Below, piece after piece: positions 1 to 8,647 of a stretch of 64,000 nucleotides of DNA. Origin of the DNA: Dialister sp900541485 (lineage in GTDB: Bacteria; Bacillota; Negativicutes; Veillonellales; Dialisteraceae); NCBI GenBank assembly GCA_965119665.1, contig OZ221974.1, positions 434,001-498,000 of the forward strand, given 5' to 3'. The notes below the pieces were generated by a model. The model made no database searches, was not told where the DNA came from, and saw only the letters and a list, made by a program, of their open reading frames with translations. The position numbers were made by a program, and so were the translations under genes. Every line of letters starts with the position of its first letter. Position 1 is the first letter of the stretch.

Positions 1-902
1 CAATGATCTGTCAATGCATCTACCTTTAATACGGTTGTCTCTCCGGGTACCAACTCGGCCATAATATTGATACCATATTTTTTTACAAAATAATCCGACA
101 AAAGATCTTCTTTCATCCGATCTTCAATTTCTTCTCTATGCCTGTCCACAAAGTGAACGGGTAATCCTTCCAGATTTCTCACTTCCGCTTCTGTTTTCAT
201 CGCAGCACGTATCATGAACATCTTTGGGACCGTTGTTTTACGATACGAAAGTATACCCGAACGAACTATATCGCCTTTGGGTATTAAAAAAATATGTACT
301 TTGGTAGTCTTTCCTGATTCTATTTCAAACTTGGCATCAAACTCAGGTAAAATTTGCTCCACCAAATCTTTTCCGGCCGATTGGGAAACACTTTCCGCCC
401 ATCCGACGGAATCAACAGGAAGTCCCGTCAATAAGTCGGACATCAATACAGGAACAGTCTCTGTATCTTTCTTTACGTAATCTACCGCTTCAGGTGTCAG
501 GTTACCATAATCAACCGTAGTCTCTACCGTTTCGACAACTTCGCCTACCGGTTCTAAAGATACTTTTACCGTAGTATGAACTCCGTAATCAACCTCTATG
601 TTCTCCACCATGTAACCGATAACAACACGGTTTATAATATCAGCCAGTACTTTATTATACTGCCCGCTGTTTTTCCGGAGAATATTTTCTTCTTTCCCGA
701 TAAATACATTGTTTCCAATAGAAGAAATACTTGCTTCAATACGTTTTTTTACAGAACCGGGAATATCTTCTTTAACCGCACATACCGAAACCTCTACATT
801 TTTCACAGGAGCTGCATCTGTTGTAACAGGGAAAGAAACAAAGCCTGCGAACAAAACAAAAATTGCCCGCAAGACTTGTTTCTGCATCAAAGAAGGCTGC
901 AT
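1..902 (-). CDS. Secreted repeat protein of unknown function (3' end beyond window)
   Basis: This minus-strand reading frame is open from an ATG at 902 to the window edge, so about 300 N-terminal residues are visible and the C-terminus is missing. AGGAGGGGG lies just upstream of the ATG. Residues 1-30 form a signal peptide ending near TTDAAP, so the protein is probably periplasmic or outer-membrane. The mature part seems to repeat a unit of helix followed by strands: G-x-x-TT-x-V-hydrophobic-x-P-x-G occurs near residues 108 and 199, and a degenerate third copy (GETTVLKV) lies near the edge. It starts 16 bp after bamA and is surely co-transcribed with it. I do not recognise the family; a role alongside BamA is inference from position only. 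Confidence 0.8.
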   Translation of the reverse strand, partial: MQPSLMQKQVLRAIFVLFAGFVSFPVTTDAAPVKNVEVSVCAVKEDIPGSVKKRIEASISSIGNNVFIGKEENILRKNSGQYNKVLADIINRVVIGYMVENIEVDYGVHTTVKVSLEPVGEVVETVETTVDYGNLTPEAVDYVKKDTETVPVLMSDLLTGLPVDSVGWAESVSQSAGKDLVEQILPEFDAKFEIESGKTTKVHIFLIPKGDIVRSGILSYRKTTVPKMFMIRAAMKTEAEVRNLEGLPVHFVDRHREEIEDRMKEDLLSDYFVKKYGINIMAELVPGETTVLKVDALTDH

Positions 903-918
903 AGCCCCCTCCTTATCT

Positions 919-2916
919 TTAGAATTGTGTGCCGAAGCTGAAGTGGAACTTGTTGCGATCGCCGTGACCATAATCTAAACGAATCGGTCCGATCGGTGTC
1001 TGTAACCGGAGCCCGACACCTGCTGAAAAATGAATTGATGTATCATCTTCATACCATGGAATTTGTCCATTATCAATGCCCCATGTTGAACCCATATCGG
1101 TAAATACAACCCCCTGTACCTTCTTGGCTATGGGGAAACGATATTCCAACGTCGCTGCATACATCTTGTTCCCCTTAAACTGTTCATCTTCATATCCACG
1201 GAGTGTATTAGCACCGCCGAGGTCAAACAGATTGCCATAGGCAACATCACCATTAATATAACCGCCCATAAGCCGGAGTGCCAAAATGTGTCCGTTGCTG
1301 AGTGATTTATAGAAACGTCCCTCTGCAGTCACTTTATAGAAATCATACTTTCCTCCGAGTCCGTGACCACCCCACTGGAGTGAATACGAAAGTCTTCTGC
1401 CACGACTTGCATTAAAGTAATTATCCCGGTTATCAAAAACATGTGTAAAGGTTAAGCTGTTCGTTCTGCCGAAGTTATTTTTTATTTTATCATTCCAGTC
1501 TTTTTTCATAACTTCTCTTGATTGATATCCGTTATTCTTATGGTTAGCAAAAGCCTGCTCTGCGGCACTGCCCCACTGGATTTCATCTTTACTGTCATAA
1601 GACTCTTTTACCGACTCAAAATTCAAATAGTTGGTACGGTATTCATCACTGACCCTTCCCCAGGTCAGATTCCATCCCTGTCTCCGTTTATCATATTCTG
1701 CAATAGTTTCGCCCTTGGCATTATAGTCATCATACTGATACACCCGGTTGAATACAGATGCACCTAAAGAATCTCCATTAGAATTAATCCATGGTTTGGT
1801 ATAAGACAATTGGTAGTTTCTTCCACGTCCCGATCCGCCAAATTCCCAGTGGACATTGACCTTATCCCCGGTTCCGCGGAAGTTGGTATCGCCCACTTCC
1901 AAAACACCAACCATTCCGTCAGACTCGGAATAACCGGCACCAACTGTTATGATTCCGGTTTTTTGTTCAACCACATCAATTTCAATAATTACATTATGAT
2001 CCCCGTATTTGCCGGGCAATAATTTCATATTGACATCTTCAAAGTAGCCGAGATTATAAAGACGTTCCATACTCCGGCTTGCTAAGAACTTATTAAATGG
2101 CTGCCCCTTTTTAAATCTTAATTCACGAAGAATTACCTTGTCTTTTGTTTTTTCGTTTCCAACCAATGAGATGTCTTCAATTCGCCCTTCTTCAATAGCA
2201 ATATTTAAGATGCCATCAGGTGTAACCTGCACAGTTGGTACAGACACAAGGATATACCCTTGCTGCAGATACAGATTTTCAATTTGACGGATTTTCTGAT
2301 TAACCAGGACAAAATTTAATACGCTGTCCTGCGGAACATCCATGACACTTTGCAAGTATTTATCGGTAAAAATTGTATTTCCCGAAAACTTCACTTGATG
2401 AACAACCGGATTGGAAACCAGCTTATAATCTATTTTTATTCCTTCCGGTACAGAAGAAAACTCAGGAGAAATTTGGGAAAATACGCCTGTACTTCCCAAA
2501 GAAGCGACGTCATTTCTAATTAATTCTGTAGTAACGATACTCCCGGGTTTGCTCTGTAATAAGGGAAACAATTTGTGTTTAACTTCTTCCGGGACCCCTT
2601 TAAAATCAACTTTTGTAATTGTTTTCCCCTCTTGTGCCGCAATCGCGGTATCATCCTCCTGCGAAAGATATAAAGACGCATCGCCGACAGCTACGGTCTG
2701 CTGGGATTGCTCCACTGCCACTGAGTCCGTACCCGGTGTTATATCTGCGGGTTTTACGGGGTTAACCGCTTTCCCGCTTTTTACATTAACCATAGCACTC
2801 TGTGACATTCCACTGCCACTTCCTGCTATTTCAGGAGAGGTTGCCGCCCCTGCTGTAAAGCCCGATAAAGAAATCATAACGGCTGATGCGAGCAGAATCT
2901 TTTTTTTGTTTAACAT
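919..2916 (-). CDS. bamA: BamA/Omp85 outer-membrane protein assembly factor
   Basis: BamA is the outer-membrane insertase that folds beta-barrel proteins. The 665-residue product has a signal peptide (about 1-24, cut near AGA|A). A polar linker of about 70 residues rich in Ser, Val and Gln follows. I count three POTRA domains (about 98-170, 172-246, 247-320), where E. coli BamA has five. The barrel covers about 321-665, contains the conserved LRGY motif at 572-575, and ends in aromatic Phe as outer-membrane proteins do. It is the penultimate visible gene of the envelope operon, downstream of tamB, the sigma factor and the 173-residue membrane protein. TamA is a related family, but the position and the clear RGY motif favour BamA. 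Confidence 0.93.
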   Translation of the reverse strand: MLNKKKILLASAVMISLSGFTAGAATSPEIAGSGSGMSQSAMVNVKSGKAVNPVKPADITPGTDSVAVEQSQQTVAVGDASLYLSQEDDTAIAAQEGKTITKVDFKGVPEEVKHKLFPLLQSKPGSIVTTELIRNDVASLGSTGVFSQISPEFSSVPEGIKIDYKLVSNPVVHQVKFSGNTIFTDKYLQSVMDVPQDSVLNFVLVNQKIRQIENLYLQQGYILVSVPTVQVTPDGILNIAIEEGRIEDISLVGNEKTKDKVILRELRFKKGQPFNKFLASRSMERLYNLGYFEDVNMKLLPGKYGDHNVIIEIDVVEQKTGIITVGAGYSESDGMVGVLEVGDTNFRGTGDKVNVHWEFGGSGRGRNYQLSYTKPWINSNGDSLGASVFNRVYQYDDYNAKGETIAEYDKRRQGWNLTWGRVSDEYRTNYLNFESVKESYDSKDEIQWGSAAEQAFANHKNNGYQSREVMKKDWNDKIKNNFGRTNSLTFTHVFDNRDNYFNASRGRRLSYSLQWGGHGLGGKYDFYKVTAEGRFYKSLSNGHILALRLMGGYINGDVAYGNLFDLGGANTLRGYEDEQFKGNKMYAATLEYRFPIAKKVQGVVFTDMGSTWGIDNGQIPWYEDDTSIHFSAGVGLRLQTPIGPIRLDYGHGDRNKFHFSFGTQF

Positions 2917-2961
2917 AATCGTATAATCCTCCCTAATATTTACTTTTTATATTATACACAA

Positions 2962-3483
2962 TCAGGACTGTCCGCGTAATGCCCGTCCTGCTTTACCCAC
3001 TACACTTTGTATTTCTTGCTGGGACATCACCGGCGGAGACGGGTCTGAAGGTACATTTTGTATGACCGTCTCTTTTACTGTATTGACAATAACCGGAGTC
3101 TCTGTTTTTTTATTTTCCTGCACTATATCCTCTTTGGATATTTCTCGTAGAGCATTCACTTCCCCGGTTTCTTTGGCAACAATTTCTTGTTCTGCTGTGT
3201 TTTCTTTTTTTTGAGGAAGTATGGTCGGTCCCGGACTTTGCCTAAATGTCAGTACTGTATTTATCCCAAACATTATACCGACCGCTAAAGCAAAAGCTCC
3301 CACACGGATACTCCATTTTTTCACCTGTTTATGGGGATAGTTCTCTTTTAACCTTTGCATTTCCGCTTGTGCCATAATCAGATTGATTTCGCCGGAGATT
3401 TCCTTATCACGGGAATAAGATTGTTCGGCCTTATCAAGCCATTTTCTTACTGATTTGACACGATTCAATTTATCACCAGCCAT
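2962..3483 (-). CDS. Single-pass membrane protein, candidate anti-sigma factor
   Basis: The product is 173 residues and its family is not recognised. The topology is clear: a charged cytoplasmic part (1-58), one transmembrane helix (about 59-80, preceded by KKW and R), and an extracytoplasmic tail (81-173) rich in Pro, Glu, Lys and Thr that ends in a QQEIQSVVGKAGRALRG-like amphipathic stretch. There is no signal-peptidase site after the helix, so it should be anchored with its N-terminus inside. AAAGGAGGG precedes the ATG. It lies directly downstream of a sigma factor gene (130 bp gap) and upstream of bamA. That gene order and topology match membrane anti-sigma factors, but no known anti-sigma domain is visible, so this role is inference. 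Confidence 0.8.
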   Translation of the reverse strand: MAGDKLNRVKSVRKWLDKAEQSYSRDKEISGEINLIMAQAEMQRLKENYPHKQVKKWSIRVGAFALAVGIMFGINTVLTFRQSPGPTILPQKKENTAEQEIVAKETGEVNALREISKEDIVQENKKTETPVIVNTVKETVIQNVPSDPSPPVMSQQEIQSVVGKAGRALRGQS

Positions 3484-3614
3484 GACATCCCTCCTTTCGC
3501 CTATAAATATATAATCGGTTATTTATATACATTTACGAACGGCGAATACTGCTATATACGCTCTATTTTCTTTGATTTTCTTATGATTACTGGAAAAATC
3601 TCTATAAATGATTA

Positions 3615-4232
3615 TTATTTCCTATCATGCATGACCTTTGAGAGCATTCCCCTCAACCGGCGTATACCTCTTTTTTGCAAACGATATACATAGGCCGTAC
3701 TTACCGATAAATTATCGGCGGTTTCCGAAGCAGTCTTCTCTTCCAAATATATACTCCGTATGACATCCTGTTCTCTGTCAGGAAGACGATTCACTGCTAC
3801 AAACACCTCTGAATTTAGGGAATTTCTGTCTGCTATATCAAAAGCCATGTCCGGTGCGACTTCTAAAGCATACAGCTTTTCTTCCTGTCCTTCCCCAAGT
3901 AATACATCTGATTGGCTTTTTTTCAGGAAATCTATAATTCTTCCCCTAATACGGTGAATTGCATAAAGTGAAAAAGCTACCCCTTGCTTCGGGTCAAACT
4001 TTTCCACTGCTTCCATTAGTCCCACGGTGCCTTCCTGAATCAAATCGAGAATGACCGTTTCCTGGAGCGGATACTTGGTGGCCTCACGAAATACCAGAAA
4101 CTGATAGTGCTCAATGATTTCTTGTCTCGCGTCCATTTTATTTTCCTGTTTATAGGCAATCCAAAGGCGACTCTCTTCTTCTCTTGAAAGCTTTCCTTCT
4201 TTTGGTAAAGACTTTATGTAATCACTCAGCAT
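3615..4232 (-). CDS. Sigma-70 family RNA polymerase sigma factor
   Basis: This is a 205-residue alternative sigma factor. Region 2 spans about 36-105 and carries the core-binding and -10-recognition block (DLIQEGTVGLMEAVEKFD at 63-80, then the R-x-R-GRIIDFL helix). A linker at about 106-144 lacks a clear region 3. Region 4 spans about 145-195, starts with LPDREQDVI, and ends in a helix-turn-helix (TASETADNLSVSTAYVYRL). The size and region 2 look like group 3 factors of the SigF/SigB/FliA type more than ECF factors. It starts 9 bp after tamB and precedes the 173-residue membrane protein and bamA. The target promoters are unknown; envelope-stress control is inferred from the neighbours. Confidence 0.9.
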   Translation of the reverse strand: MLSDYIKSLPKEGKLSREEESRLWIAYKQENKMDARQEIIEHYQFLVFREATKYPLQETVILDLIQEGTVGLMEAVEKFDPKQGVAFSLYAIHRIRGRIIDFLKKSQSDVLLGEGQEEKLYALEVAPDMAFDIADRNSLNSEVFVAVNRLPDREQDVIRSIYLEEKTASETADNLSVSTAYVYRLQKRGIRRLRGMLSKVMHDRK

Positions 4233-4241
4233 GCTTTTCTC

Positions 4242-7200
4242 CTAAAACTTAAATTTCCAATCAGTACCTATATAGCTGTCATGCTCGTTATTATACCATG
4301 CAGAAATGCCTATGCGCGAATTTACATCATAATGAAATCCTATGCTTTTTTGTTCATTATTGACTCCCGTCGTCGCAGTAAGCATAAAATCATTAAATAA
4401 ATACTTACCGATTTTTATGTAGTAATAATTGTCATCTGCGGAAGAGCTGTCATAGTAATCTGTCAGGCTGGATGTGACACTGATTAAATCAAGACCGATT
4501 GTATCTTTAAAGAAATTTTGTACTTCATTCCCGAATACCAGTGTTAACCCTGCATTAAACAAAGCGGCATCTATAGCCTCCTGATTTTCTCCATTGGGAT
4601 TTGCATGTAAAGTAAGAAGCATTAATATTTGTGAATCATTCAAATAAGGCTCACTCCGGAACGTAGTCGTAATATGTCCCGGGATTCCCTTGATTTCTGT
4701 CCAAATATTATAGTCGCTTACCTTAGCAGATGCTTTTATGTCAACATCAGGCAAAATACCGTTTGTATCGCCACCCCAGACAGCACGCCCCGAGTCAATT
4801 TTAAACTCTGTCATATTGACCTTAATCGTCCCTTTTTCCACATTTACTTTTCCTAATACATAGGGCGAATCAAGTGGTCCAACAGCATCAATATTTCCCT
4901 TTAATAAAATGTTATAAAGTGAACTGTTATAAAGCCTTACATTATCACCTAAAATGACATTCATATCCACGGCTAACGGTACAGTTCCCGAAGACTCTTC
5001 TAAAAGCAGGGACAAGGGGATGTCAATTGTTGCATCATGCACATGTAAATCACCTATAATACCGGGCATACCTTTAACTTCACCAAAGGTCAGGTCTGCA
5101 TCCATAGCGCCTTTGTAATAGGTAGAATGAATATCTGCCCCATGCACATGAGCTTCCCCGGTATAACCTGTTATCGTTGAATGATTCCATGATACCGTAC
5201 CTTCCGCAGATGCTTTTCCACTACCAAAAATAGCTGCCCCTTCTAGAGATGCTTCTCTGCCGTGAAAATCAATCAGCCCGTCAACAGGCATAAGGGGATC
5301 GCTTAGTGTAGCCAATGTCATTTGCCCGTTTTTCACAGAAATATTTCCATAGACTTCCGGATCATTCCAAGAACCTGTTACTTTTACTTTTCCTTTAATC
5401 GGTCCCTGAGCCGAGGTAACCGGTTTCAAGAACAGCCCCACCGCATTTAAATCTGCATTATCGAGATTAACTTCCAAATCCAAGAGTGAAGGGTTTGGCG
5501 ACTCCTTGCGAGTAATCATGTTTACAGGCATGGAACCTTTCCCGCTTATCTTATACGGTTCTTTTTTTATAAGCGCCTGCGAAATATGTATCGTATCATT
5601 TTCTGTAATTCCCATAAAAGAAAGTGAATCAAATACATAATCATTGTATTGCGGCTTTTCTATACCTACAGAAAAGTCAACCTGGGGATTCGCTTTTGTT
5701 CCTCTCAAGTCCGCAGCAGCAGTAAGATATCCGCCAAAGTAAGAGTCTTCATATCCCATGACCTGTGGAATCCATGAAATATCCATATGATTAGCTGCTA
5801 TTTTTAAATCTAAATCTCCGTTTCCGGACATCCCTCCCTGTGCTGCCAGTATTCCATCACCTACGGGAATATACAGCTTACGGATAGAAAGCGCTTTATT
5901 AATATAGGAAAGATCAATTTCTCCTTCTCCCACAACTGTATCAGCCAAATGTCCTCCATTAATCTTTGCCCGGAAGACGACATCCGGATTTTCCATAGTT
6001 CCCTTAATTGACATTGCTCCGTCAACGGTTCCTCCGGAATTTGATATAGGTAATTTAAATATTTTGGCAATTTCATTAATATCCCAGTTATTAAATTCCA
6101 GATTCCCCGACAGCACTCCGGATTGATCATTGTATAGACCTTTCCACTTGAAAAGCCCTTCCCCTTGGCGGAAACTCCCGTCTGTAACCGACAGTACATG
6201 GTCTCTGTAATCAATTCCCATAGAAAGCATATGAAGTTTTCCGCCTTCCAAAGTGACTTCCCTACTTTGGACCATTCCATGGAACAACGGATTATCAAAG
6301 GTCCCTGAAAGTTGCCCCTTCACTCCGACTTTTCCGTGTATCCCCTTGTCCGCCAGCAGATATCCGGCATCGACATCGGCAAACAATATGTCCATGTCTA
6401 AACAATTATTGTTAACGGTTCCGTTTACTTTACCGACTCCGTCATAAATATAGACCAGTCCGTCCTTTATGGTCACAATATTATTTTCAAAAGAATATCT
6501 GCCCGATGCACTTTGAAATAATTGTCCGGAAACAGAACCGTCCCATGCCAGAAAATCTCCTGTTATAGCAGGAGCCTCTAAGCTTCCGTTTACATGTAAT
6601 GTGTTTTCTATCCACCCCGTGACAGGATAAGATAAATTCCCCATCTTGAGTAAATCTTCTATACGAATCTTTTTACTCTTGACATTTAGACTGAGTACGT
6701 GATCATCGTCTGTACCGATGTATCCGTTTACAATATGTTTTCCCTCTTTATCTTTGATTTCTACAGAATCTAATGAAAGTAATTTATCAGAATATGCAAA
6801 TTGCCCTTGCAGGGAATCAAAAGAGATTCTATCAAAATGTCCGTCATATACAGATGCTTCTCCCCGGGCTCTCGGATTATCAGCTGTTCCGTCAATTACC
6901 ATAGATAAAGATGCCATTCCAGATATATCAATTCCTGCTAAATCAGAAAATGATGAAATATCCACACCGGATGTTTTGACATCGAGATTTACTTTATCTT
7001 CTCCCCAAAGTCCTTTTACAGAGAATGTACCATCCTCTATCGTACCGTTTAAATAGGAAATGTAATAATTTTCCCCCTGTCCTTCTATATGTCCTGCTGC
7101 CGAATCGGCCTTGACACCTTCAACTATTATGTCATTCCCTGTAAAACTCGTCCGGAAATTCCCGTTTTTGTAGACAATTGTTCCTAAAATATTCCCGGCT

Positions 7201-8624
7201 GATTGCCCCCGGTATAAAACATGATTTCCCTTTCCTTCTGCCGATGCCCATGCTAAAGATATCTCATCATGAAAATAATTTCCCTCGGCAGCAAGCGAAC
7301 CGCTAACCATCCCTGCCATTGAATCTTCCAGCGGTAATTGATCTAAAGAGCATTCTTCTACAACGGCACGGATACTGAAATATCCGTTTTCCGTATTATA
7401 ATGTCCACGCCCTGTAATAAATCCTCCTGCTGCATGAGCTTCCAATGATGAAACATTGACATTGTTTTTATAATAAGAAAATTCTCCCTTCCCATCTTTA
7501 ATTTCGAGATTTTTATAACTCCCCGATTTTATATGAAGCACCCCGTCGAGTAACGGTTCAGATACAGTGCCTCCCAAATTAATGGGCCCCGTAATCTGTC
7601 CGGTAATACCAGAATCAGTCAGAATTTTTTCTACAGCTATGTGGGAAAGCTTTATCTGTCCCAGCAATCCCGGGTCATCATTAGTAAGATCGATTTCCAT
7701 ATGACCGGATACAGATTGTCCATTGATTTTTCCAAAAAAATCTTTTATAGAAATGTTTTTATTATAAATATCAAAAAAAGCCGCCCCATCCGTAAGCGTA
7801 TAATTTTTATAACTTGCTACGGTCTGTTCCAGGCGGCCTTTTACATGATAAGAAAAGGCGCCGTCACTTCTCCAAATTTTGGCGCCTGTTATCTTTCCTG
7901 TTCCCGATTGAATATCAAAGCTATGCTGTGTTTCAGGCAATTTTTGAAAAAGTGGTTTCAAAGATTCCAAAGATACAGCGTCAGCCTTTATTTCTGCTTC
8001 TAAATTGTTTTCATCTGTATACAAAAGTGTCCCGTAAAACTCTGAGTTTAAAAATTTTCCTTTAAAATCACCTTTGATTTTATCATCATTTTGCCAGTTG
8101 AACTTTCCCTGTAATTCCTCTAATTCATAGCTATCTCCCGAAAAAAGTCCTATTCTCACTTTTCCTTCGTCAATAGCAACTTTCCCTTTAAAAGTTCCCT
8201 TCGGCTCTTCTGCATTGTCCTTAACAATATTCTGGATATTCCATGTACCGTCAGATTTTTCTTGTAGGAATAATTCCGGTTTTTGTATAGATATTTCCTT
8301 AATAACATCCAGCAAAGCCCCATTATTCATATAATAATTATATATCCCGCAAAGCGACCAATCTATCGTCATATTGGGAGTCCTTAAAACATCATGGCCG
8401 CTTTCATCCTTCAGTAACAATCCGTCAAAAGAAAGATTGTACCGGGGATCTAAGTCCATCATCTGCCACGATATTTCTCCATTCAGTTTTTCTGCTGCCG
8501 CCTGCTTCAAAACAGGCTCCAGGTTTTGTACTACCACCGGACGTATAACGAGATAGATGACTACGACTATCACAAAAATAGTGGCCGCTATCCCGTTTAA
8601 ATACCATTTAATTTTTGAACTCAA
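4242..8624 (-). CDS. tamB: TamB-like translocation/assembly module protein
   Basis: This very large (1460 aa) AsmA-like protein should form a beta-taco bridge across the periplasm. Members of this family move phospholipid between the inner and outer membranes and help assemble some outer-membrane proteins. One N-terminal transmembrane helix (about 7-29) is followed by well over a thousand residues of repetitive beta-strand sequence full of G-x-(hydrophobic) turns. The C-terminal 300 residues resemble the TamB domain (DUF490) and end in the aromatic-rich TDWKFKF. The start is a TTG at 8624 with AGGAG six bases upstream; no in-frame ATG with a ribosome site competes. It is 23 bp downstream of tolC and in one transcript with mlaE-F-D, which fits a lipid-transport role. 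Confidence 0.9.
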   Translation of the reverse strand: MSSKIKWYLNGIAATIFVIVVVIYLVIRPVVVQNLEPVLKQAAAEKLNGEISWQMMDLDPRYNLSFDGLLLKDESGHDVLRTPNMTIDWSLCGIYNYYMNNGALLDVIKEISIQKPELFLQEKSDGTWNIQNIVKDNAEEPKGTFKGKVAIDEGKVRIGLFSGDSYELEELQGKFNWQNDDKIKGDFKGKFLNSEFYGTLLYTDENNLEAEIKADAVSLESLKPLFQKLPETQHSFDIQSGTGKITGAKIWRSDGAFSYHVKGRLEQTVASYKNYTLTDGAAFFDIYNKNISIKDFFGKINGQSVSGHMEIDLTNDDPGLLGQIKLSHIAVEKILTDSGITGQITGPINLGGTVSEPLLDGVLHIKSGSYKNLEIKDGKGEFSYYKNNVNVSSLEAHAAGGFITGRGHYNTENGYFSIRAVVEECSLDQLPLEDSMAGMVSGSLAAEGNYFHDEISLAWASAEGKGNHVLYRGQSAGNILGTIVYKNGNFRTSFTGNDIIVEGVKADSAAGHIEGQGENYYISYLNGTIEDGTFSVKGLWGEDKVNLDVKTSGVDISSFSDLAGIDISGMASLSMVIDGTADNPRARGEASVYDGHFDRISFDSLQGQFAYSDKLLSLDSVEIKDKEGKHIVNGYIGTDDDHVLSLNVKSKKIRIEDLLKMGNLSYPVTGWIENTLHVNGSLEAPAITGDFLAWDGSVSGQLFQSASGRYSFENNIVTIKDGLVYIYDGVGKVNGTVNNNCLDMDILFADVDAGYLLADKGIHGKVGVKGQLSGTFDNPLFHGMVQSREVTLEGGKLHMLSMGIDYRDHVLSVTDGSFRQGEGLFKWKGLYNDQSGVLSGNLEFNNWDINEIAKIFKLPISNSGGTVDGAMSIKGTMENPDVVFRAKINGGHLADTVVGEGEIDLSYINKALSIRKLYIPVGDGILAAQGGMSGNGDLDLKIAANHMDISWIPQVMGYEDSYFGGYLTAAADLRGTKANPQVDFSVGIEKPQYNDYVFDSLSFMGITENDTIHISQALIKKEPYKISGKGSMPVNMITRKESPNPSLLDLEVNLDNADLNAVGLFLKPVTSAQGPIKGKVKVTGSWNDPEVYGNISVKNGQMTLATLSDPLMPVDGLIDFHGREASLEGAAIFGSGKASAEGTVSWNHSTITGYTGEAHVHGADIHSTYYKGAMDADLTFGEVKGMPGIIGDLHVHDATIDIPLSLLLEESSGTVPLAVDMNVILGDNVRLYNSSLYNILLKGNIDAVGPLDSPYVLGKVNVEKGTIKVNMTEFKIDSGRAVWGGDTNGILPDVDIKASAKVSDYNIWTEIKGIPGHITTTFRSEPYLNDSQILMLLTLHANPNGENQEAIDAALFNAGLTLVFGNEVQNFFKDTIGLDLISVTSSLTDYYDSSSADDNYYYIKIGKYLFNDFMLTATTGVNNEQKSIGFHYDVNSRIGISAWYNNEHDSYIGTDWKFKF

Positions 8625-8647
8625 GGCTTACTCCTGATAGGGTAAAT

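Noticed and set aside
576..978. Two overlapping plus-strand frames near the left edge
   Set aside because: They are antisense to the minus-strand secreted protein (1-902), which has a signal peptide and an AGGAGGGGG site.
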